Shown: piece after piece, positions 52,601 to 61,600 of the stretch
Layout: each line of letters opens with the position of its first letter
Position numbering within the stretch: the first letter of the stretch is position 1
From: Orthonyx spaldingii
Lineage: Eukaryota > Chordata > Aves > Passeriformes > Orthonychidae
Assembly (NCBI GenBank): GCA_013397795.1
Contig: VZTJ01000748.1
Location: 1,842,648-1,906,647, forward strand
Direction: 5' to 3'
DNA length: 64,000 nucleotides
Position numbers and translations under genes: made by a program
The notes under the pieces: generated by a model
Told to the model about the DNA's origin: nothing
What the model saw: only the letters and a program-made list of their open reading frames with translations
The model's database searches: none

Positions 52601-55600
52601 TTGGAGTAGAAGATAACACAGAAGTTCTGGGTACTATTTCTACTTTCCTGATTTAAAACCCAGTCCAGAAAAGGCTGTTAGCATTTTGGATGTGGAACCT
52701 GCTGTGTGTGAACACTTTACAAAGTCTGTTTGGAATTAAAGTTTATTTTATATAAAGAAAATTTTGTTAAGGAAATGGGCTAACCTGACTCAGTGTTGGT
52801 AGCTTCTAGGCTAGTTTTGTTATACTTTCAGAGAAGTGTAGAGTCTAATCACTGAAAGACCTGACTCCTGTGAAGGGGAGGTCATGCAATTTATGCCTGA
52901 TGCTTGCTTTCTTCTGGGTCAGAGCTGTCCATAACCATTCATGCTCTTTGCAGAAGGGAAATGCAGAAGATGATGTTTGGATTGGAGGTTCTCACTGGTA
53001 GGGAGCTGGGAGGAAAGATGAAGACACTTAGATTAAAATATTGACAGTACTTTCAGAAGTCAAACTTTTCCTTCTCCTATCCCCTTTTTTTCACAAATAT
53101 TTATTGAAATAATAATTTAAGACTTTTGAGTTTCGATTGGGTGGCCAGACAGTCCAAAGGTGATTGTGTTTCATTTTGTGGATTCGTTAATTTCAAGTTT
53201 GCAATACAAACTAACAGTAATGCAGTGAGAGTCATGAGGTGTAGGCTTGACAGGAACACCTAATGAACTGAAATAGCACAAACTGCTGCTTTTCTGTTGT
53301 ACCCTCTGTCAAGATGATACTTTATCTCATCCTGGTCGGACAGAAGCTTGAGTGCCAGGATTGCACTGCTCTGAACTGTGACGTTCTTCATTCCAGGAAT
53401 GTAATATGTTTCTAGCCATAATGAAATATGGCACTGTTTTGGGAGATAAGTTCTCCCACAGGTCATTTGGTAAGCGTGTTTATTCTTTTGGTTTTCTCTT
53501 CTGTAATCCCAATGCTTTCTAGCACAGACAAAGATTTTTGTAAAAAAGAAATAAAAGAAATCGGAATTTCTCACATGTTACCTAAAACAAAAGGAGAGGG
53601 ACTTGAAAGATTCATTTCAACTATACCCACTACCCTGAGAATAGGCTAATAGGACTTGGAGATGGGGAAAGTTTACATCCGTAAGTGGAATGTTGCTATT
53701 CTTACAGCCTTGAGAAGACTGCTGAAAAGCTTAGTACCAATCATTTATTTGTTTTAAATTTAGATATTGTTTGAGTCATTAGAAGTTTTTCTTGAGGAAG
53801 GTATGGGCTCTTGCAATGATACTAAAACAGAAAAAAGATGGGGGAGAGGGAAATAAAAACACTGTCCTGATGTTTCCCTGGTCGGCTCATGTAATTAAAA
53901 TGTGGTTTCCAGGTACTAGTACTATGTATGTACTTCTGTCAGCAGTTAAGAATTCCTTTTTCTAGGTCTGGATTTGCCCTGAATTAGACTCTTAAATTTT
54001 TGTGCATCTCTGGAAGTATGTATGAGGAAAACAGAAAAGTATTTAACAAATCAAGTAGATGCATTAACTTCCCTTCCATCTCCTGTTCGTCACTCTATCT
54101 CCTCCTGTGCCTCCCAGCCCCTGCAAAGAAAAGGTGATTTATCTTTGTGGTTCTTTGTAGTTTCCAAAATGAGTAACACTCCATTTTTACTCTTCTGTAG
54201 CTGACTGGAAGTACAGGCATGCTGGGTTGATGGCACTCTCTGCCATCGGAGAAGGTTGTCACCAACAGATGGAGGGAATTTTAAATGAAATAGTTAATTT
54301 CGTTTTGCTATTCCTTCAGGATCCTGTGAGTATGGTTCTAGTAATTATTTCAAAATGTTTTCATTTCTGCTTTCACAACTGCTTGTTAACTATTTGAGGA
54401 AAATACTTTTTCAGCATCCAAGAGTAAGATACGCCGCTTGTAATGCTATTGGACAAATGGCAACTGACTTTGCACCTGGGTTTCAAAAGAAATTTCATGA
54501 GAAGGCAAGTAGTAGAGTAGTAGGGGAAAAAAGTGGTAAAATTATGTCCCCCTTAGAAACTTGTTTTTTGAAAAGGAGTATTTCTTTTTCAGGTGATAGG
54601 AGCTCTTCTACAAACCATGGAGGATCAAGGCAGTCAGCGTGTTCAAGCCCATGCGGCTGCAGCACTCATAAACTTCACTGAAGATTGTCCCAAGTCACTG
54701 CTTATTCCGTATTTGGATAATCTAGTGAAGCATCTGCATTCCATTATGGTGTTAAAATTACAAGAGGTATAATACACTGAACAAATTGTTTCATGGAGGG
54801 TAACCTTGTCACATAGGCAGAATAAGTATATCAGAACTAAGACCTCAGAAATGAGCCAGTATACATATCTGCTGATGTTGGTCTAAACTGACAAGAATTA
54901 GCATACGTGCAAGAGCAGATTTTTACATTTGGCATGCTTTTAAGTAAAATGTGTGCTTTAGAAATATAACACTTTATTCTTCCTCTTTCCAAGTTGATAC
55001 AGAAAGGCACTAAGCTAGTTTTGGAGCAAGTTGTGACTTCAATTGCATCAGTTGCAGATACAGTAGAGGAGAAGTTTGTTCCCTACTATGATTTATTTAT
55101 GCCCTCCTTAAAACACATTGTTGAAAATGCTGTTCAGAAGGAATTAAGACTTTTACGAGGAAAGACTATTGAATGCATCAGTCTAATTGGTCTCGCTGTT
55201 GGCAAAGAAAAGGTAAGCTTAGATTTTATATAAAGGTCTAAATATATATTTTAAATGCCTTTGTTTTTTGTGATACTAGCATTGAATTAATATAATCACT
55301 TGTTAAACATACTGCTATATTGTTGCTGATTTCTATGCTTGTCTTTGTGTTTTCATTTTTGAGGTGACTGCCTTGCTGCTTAGATTCACAAATTTGCAAT
55401 AGAATCTTACTGTAGCTTAAGTAATTCTTGTCACGCTGAGGGATTTTTTTGCCTTAAGAGAAATGCTGTGACATGTCATTTAGGCAGTGTCAGGGGCAAA
55501 ATGTATGCAGTTCAAAGGAAACTTAGTATAGTTCTGTATGTGGATGCCTGAAAACGTTTCATGTAAGTGAGCATTTAAGTCTCTGAGAAGTAGCATCTAA

Positions 55601-58600
55601 ATTTGCCTTTAAAAACACAGTTGTTTCCTGTATCTAGTTTATGCAGGATGCATCAGATGTAATGCAGCTATTATTGAAGACACAGACAGACTTCAGTGAT
55701 CTAGAAGATGATGATCCACAGGTATGTTAAAATCGTGTCTTTATAGCTCGGTGGTATTAAAAACATTCCTTGTATACATGATGTTTCTGCTCCCTCTCTA
55801 GCCCTTCAGCCTGATTGTCCATCCTGTCTTACAAAACTTGACATTCAGATGGCCCTAGAATCTCTCACAGAAGCATGGTTAGGAAATGAGACTTCCAGGA
55901 CCTATATTTGCTGAAGAAATTTGAGCTTGCTGTCACCTTCTTATAAATAGATCAACAAGACTTGTTAGGCAGCTGTTCTAATGAGCAGAGAGCTATTTTG
56001 ACTTGTACATTTGAAAACAAATAGTCCTCTGAAAACACAGTACTACACTCTTCTTTTTCTTTTTGCTCTTTTACATTTTCAGGAATGTGGCTCAGTAGTA
56101 TTGTTTAGATCTGGGAAATATTTCAGAAAAAAAAAAATTTAAAACAGGCACTTGCAATGCAATCATGAATCTTACACTGTCACATTTTTACATGTATAGC
56201 AGCTTTGATCAGAGGTACTGTCAAGGTGTTGTGAGACTTGGGATGTCTTTTGAAGATGCATTTTTATATGGACTGCATACTGGATTACTTCTCTTTGAAA
56301 TAAGCTTTATGGACTGCTGACAAATTCTTTTTTAAAGTCTTATTGTATAATGTAATACCTTTATGCTTTCTTTTAAGTATGCATTTAAATAAAATATGGA
56401 ACATGAAAATTCTGACTTTTCTTTTCTAGATTTCTTACATGATCTCTGCATGGGCCAGAATGTGTAAAATTCTTGGAAAGGAATTTCAGCAGTACCTTCC
56501 TGTTGTCATGGGACCTTTAATGAAGACTGCATCCATTAAACCTGAAGTAGCTCTTTTAGACAGTAGGTTTAAGATGATGCTTTGTTTGAAAAATATACTG
56601 AAATAAATGATTTTGTAGCATTTTCAGATTATTTTTCCTCCCCTCTGTATAACAGCACAAGATATGGAGAATATGAGTGATGATGATGGTTGGGAATTTG
56701 TAAGCATAGGTGATCAGCAGAGTTTTGGAATTAAAACAGCAGGTCTTGAAGAAAAAGCAACTGCATGCCAGATGCTGGTGAGTAATAGAACAGTCTTGAT
56801 GATCTGTGTGTTTCTGGTCAATCGAGTCCAAAGCCAAAATCTGTAACCAAAATAATACTCTTTTTTGTCTCATGTGAAAGAGTTTTTTGGCTGATACTGC
56901 TTAGTTTGGATTACAGGCACTTCATTGCGTGTAGTTTACTTGAATAAAAATAGTTTATTTAGTTGGGTGCTTAACATTTTTTAAATGAACAGATAGTTTT
57001 CCTTTGTTAGCAAAACTTAAGGAATTGGATGTGTTAAAAAGTAGTTCCTTTTTGCAAATATTGCTCTTTCTGAATTTAGTTTGAAAAATACATGTGTGCC
57101 CTAAGAGTGAGAACTCATGCTGCTATTAGGGTTTCTCAAATTACCACAGTTGAAGGAGAAGGTAAATGGATTATTGAATGTTTTTTAAAATAAACTAAAA
57201 AACCCTTGCACTTTTAGCAATCTCTCACCTTTACATAGTTGAAAAATACAAGTATTTTCCCTTAAAAGAGGCATATCTGTGCTCTATTTTTCAGGTTTGC
57301 TATGCAAAAGAGCTAAAAGAAGGATTTGTGGAATACACAGAGCAAGTTGTAAAGTTGATGGTTCCGTTGTTGAAGTTCTATTTCCATGATGATATCCTAT
57401 TAACAGATACCGCTGTGAAAACGGAAACTTAGAATCAAAATTGTGCTTGCTGTTTTCCTAAATGAATTGAAAGTGTTAGTGTTAAAATATTCTGTGGCTT
57501 TATAGCAGAAATGGTTTCAGAGAATGTTGATTTACATACACTATTTTAGGCAATGTATTCCTACTTTTCCCCCTAGTTTCTTTTTAAATAAGCGATCAGT
57601 AGAAAACGTGATGTCTGTGTAACAAAGCAGAAGAGTACTTGAACAGCTTTTCTGTCATGGCCTGAAACAGGCTAGAAGCTACTTTTAAATAGCAGACAGT
57701 GTAATTTTCCTATGATTTAATCTATATCTAATTAAGAAGTCAGATGCGTGGATTGTAATGAAATTAGTCTCGGGTAGAAAACTAAGAACTTCATTATGGT
57801 GGTGGGGTCTTGAATTCTAAGCACTTTATTGGTGTTGGTGGCTGTATTTCCTTAATAATGACACGAGTTCGAGTGGCAGCAGCAGAGTCGATGCCCCTCC
57901 TTCTTGAATGTGCCAGGGTTCGTGGGCCGGAGTACCTCACGCAGATGTGGCACTTCATGTGTGATGCACTCATCAAAGCCATTGGCACGGAGCCAGAGTC
58001 CGATGTCCTCTCAGAAATAATGCATTCTTTTGCAAAGGTAGCATTCTTACAGATTTCATGGCGTTACTGTTTTGTAGTTTTTTTAATAAGAACGGATATG
58101 TTTGATGTTCCTTTAAATGGCTCAAATAAGTGCAAGGCTTCCTCGACAGGAATTTCTTTTGACTATAAATGTTTTTCTAGCTGATGGAAAAAGTTGTATT
58201 TTGTTTTGCAAGAATACCAAAGTTTTAACCTGAAACAGTTACCAAATTTGTTCATTTTAACCACAAGCAGCTGAAGTTACAGGCATGAAATGTGCAGTGG
58301 TACTATGACTTACTTTTATAATTTGAGCATTGATTACAGTATAACTGTTCTACTAGTATTATTCCTGCTAGTGATCCAGAGCATCCAGAGCAGTATTCTT
58401 TGTGTGCTTAGATTTCATTAAGACTGCTTGTGTTAAATTTTAAAGCTGAAAAACTGGTTGTTGTTTTATTTCACAAGTGCATTGAGGTAATGGGAGATGG
58501 ATGCCTTAACAACGAACACTTTGAAGAACTTGGAGGAATACTGAAAGAAAAGCTAGAAGAGCACTTTAAAAATCAAGAACTGAGACAGGGTAAGTTAACA

Positions 58601-61600
58601 CAAATCTTGTTAAGATGTGATATGGCTGTTCTTTAAAGCAGAATTTATAATTATTTCTGAATGCAGAGAAAAAAACTGTTTAGATTTCTTTGATTTGTAT
58701 ATTTATGTAAAGAAATTGGACTTCGAAGCAACAGAATCCATGAGTTATATTTGTAAGCTCTTGGAGGATGAAGATGACATAATTTTCAGCGATACTGTAG
58801 TTTAATCAGAAGCTGATGGACAGATTTACTTGAAAAACAGTGCATATCTATGGTGTTATCATTTCTGTGAGTTTTTTTAATCTGAAATCTTTGCGGTTTT
58901 CTCAAAGCAATGGTAGTTTCTCATTTCTAAGCGCTTTTATTGTCTTTGTGGACAAGCTCGTGTGTTTATTTCTATTTTCTATGCTTTTCTACACATTCTT
59001 AAATTGAGCTGTTCTGTACTTTTTGTTTTTCTGTGAAAGCTTCATGATGCTTCTTAAATATGGAAAATTCCTGTTGCATCTTGAGCTACTGTTTCCTGTT
59101 TCCTAAATTTGTTTCTGCATAACTTTTCCCTTTCACAGGCTTCTTATGCACTTACAGAAAGGTAGTGGTTTAATTTTATTATTTTTTTTATTTAGTGAAA
59201 AGGCAAGATGAAGACTATGATGAACAAGTTGAAGAGTCATTACAAGATGAAGTAAGTTAGTTTGAAGAATTTTTCCACTCATCAAGCACCAGGATGGAAA
59301 TACTGCATAAATATGCTTTCTACTCAGAGCATAGAGAACCCTCAGAATTACTTCTTCATAGAATAATGTTATTACCATAGTCCTTCAAAACTTTCAGTAA
59401 GGAATGGGTCACACTACATTTGTGAATTAGAAAATATGAAAGGTTTGCTTGTCTGGTATACTGAAGTTAGAAGTTCAGGATATAACTTTTTATTTTCTTC
59501 ATCCTCTCAAACAATTCTTGGGTGACATTAACACTGATACAGATTTGACATCAGATTATTTAGTCACAGAATAAGCTGAGTTGGAACAAGGATCATTGAC
59601 TCCAACTCCTGACCCTGCAAAGGACACCCCAGGAATCACCCCCTGTGCCTGAGAGCATTGTCCAAACTCTCCTTGAACTCAGACAGACTTGGTGCTGTGA
59701 CCACTTCCTGGGGAGCCTGTTCCAGTGCCAACCACCCTCTGGAGGAGGAACCTTTTTCTAATATCCAACTGAAACCTTTCCTGGCACAATTTCAGGCCAT
59801 TCCCTTGGGTCCTGTCACTGGTCACCAGAAAGAAGAAATCAGTGCCTGCCCCTCCTCTTCCCCCAGTGAGGAAGTTGTAGACTACAATGAAGTTGTCCCT
59901 TGGTCTAGCCCTGCTAACTTGCTTTTTCGTTGAGCCTGGCAAGCCAGGTGGCTCTTAACCTTGGGCCTCTATACCTCTGATCCCAAGACATCTGGTGTGT
60001 CACATGAAGAGCCTGTCTCAAAAAGAATAGCCCAAAAACAGTATCAGAGAAGGACAGCAGGATAAACAGTTGCCATCATGGGTTTGCATATGAGAGAATA
60101 CCAAAGTGACTGCTTACACACGAAGGTACCAAAGTGAGTTAATAGTTTAAAGTGGAGGTGATTGTAGAAGAGATACAATAGTTTTATTAAAGCGTTATTA
60201 ATATGGAGAGAGAGAGTAATAATGAATGATAGCTGCTTATAATATGAGGCAAAGGATGCTCAGTAAATTTAAGAACTAAGAAATTTTTTTACTGCATAAT
60301 GCAGGTATGAAGCTTGACCATGTGAGTTTAACCTGTATGCAAACTCCAGAAATCATACACCCATATGTAAATACTGTCTTAAATAACAGTGCAGATCTTG
60401 AACCCTTTTCCTTTGGGAACATTAGGCCAGCATTCAAGAGGATAGATTTTTGTTGTCTCCAGGACCCTTTTATTTCCTATGTGTCACTCTGTACTGATAA
60501 TGAGAGAAAATGCAAGCAGGCAGCAGTTTCAGAAAAGCTGAGTCCATACTCTGCAGCAGAGTTGCAAGGCATTTTTTAAAATGTTCTAATGTTTGCCAAA
60601 TTTTTTGTAAAGTCTGAAGAAAGATTTGTCTGCGTTACGCTGTGAAAGGAGGGTTGGGACCAGAATGTCACTTGCCATATGGACGGAATTAACATATGGT
60701 AATGAGTAACATTGGGTATACACCTTTGGTCCCAGAGTATGTTTATGTAGCCCTTACCTCGAGGCAGCAGAAATATAAGAAGCACAGAAGTCATGAAAGT
60801 TGTTCAAACAGTAGTTTCAGATCCAGCCCTCACTCCAGCAGTAACTGAAGTGCTGATTTGGTAGAGAGCAGAAGGTGTACACCAAGCAAGAGTTAGTGTA
60901 AGCATCTGTTATCAACTGTTGGTCAACAGGCAGTACCAGGCAAGGTGGACCTTGTGGAGTGCTACAGCAGTTCTCTCTACCTCTTAATGTCATTGTGGGT
61001 ATGTTCCAGGATTACTGCTTGAATTGTGCCTCGATGATGCAGAAATTGTCTTGCTAGGAAGGGTTTCAATATCCAGTTGTGGGAAGCCACCTATTGCACA
61101 AGAAGTAGTTACTAGTTTGTCACCAGAAGGTGAGAAAGGTGAAGGCCACTAGGGATCAGAAACTACCTGTACTGTTTTCCCTGCCTGTTAAAGTACAAAC
61201 TGGTTAAAGCAACCGTATTGAGTACAACAGAAGTTGCTGTACCAGAAAGTTAAGAGTTTTCCCAGCATAAGTGTATCCAGGGAATAGTTATAACTTGAAT
61301 TGATAGCTCTGAGGTAAGGATCTTTACTTGACCAGTTTGATGTATTAACTGGGCAAGGTGAAAAATTAATTTGAACAACAAGAGGAGGAGAATAATATTT
61401 GTTGTATTTTTGCTACAATCTTTATCACAAAGGCAGTTATCCATTTACTTTTCCATAAAAGCTTCTTATGGTATCCGTAAGGTACAGGAGAGGAAAAGGG
61501 CCTTTTGTCTTCTGTAAAGAGAACCCATTGAAGCAGTAATGTTTGTGTCTTGATTTGATTTTTCTATCCCTGAAACAAACCTGCAAGTCCTAGGCAATTG

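Noticed and set aside
54415..54681. Exon 12 extending through intron 12 as one exon
   Set aside because: The frame is open but shifts relative to the conserved [12 protein letters not shown] sequence, which is read only after removal of the 88-base GC-AG intron.
57295..57432. Terminal exon ending at TAG 57430-57432
   Set aside because: The frame stays open past the exon 18 donor only by reading into the AT-AC intron, and the match to importin-5 stops exactly at 57391 and resumes at 57865.
59658..59942. 87-91-codon frames on both strands in intron 21
   Set aside because: They are CR1 ORF2 remnants and their complements, not host genes.
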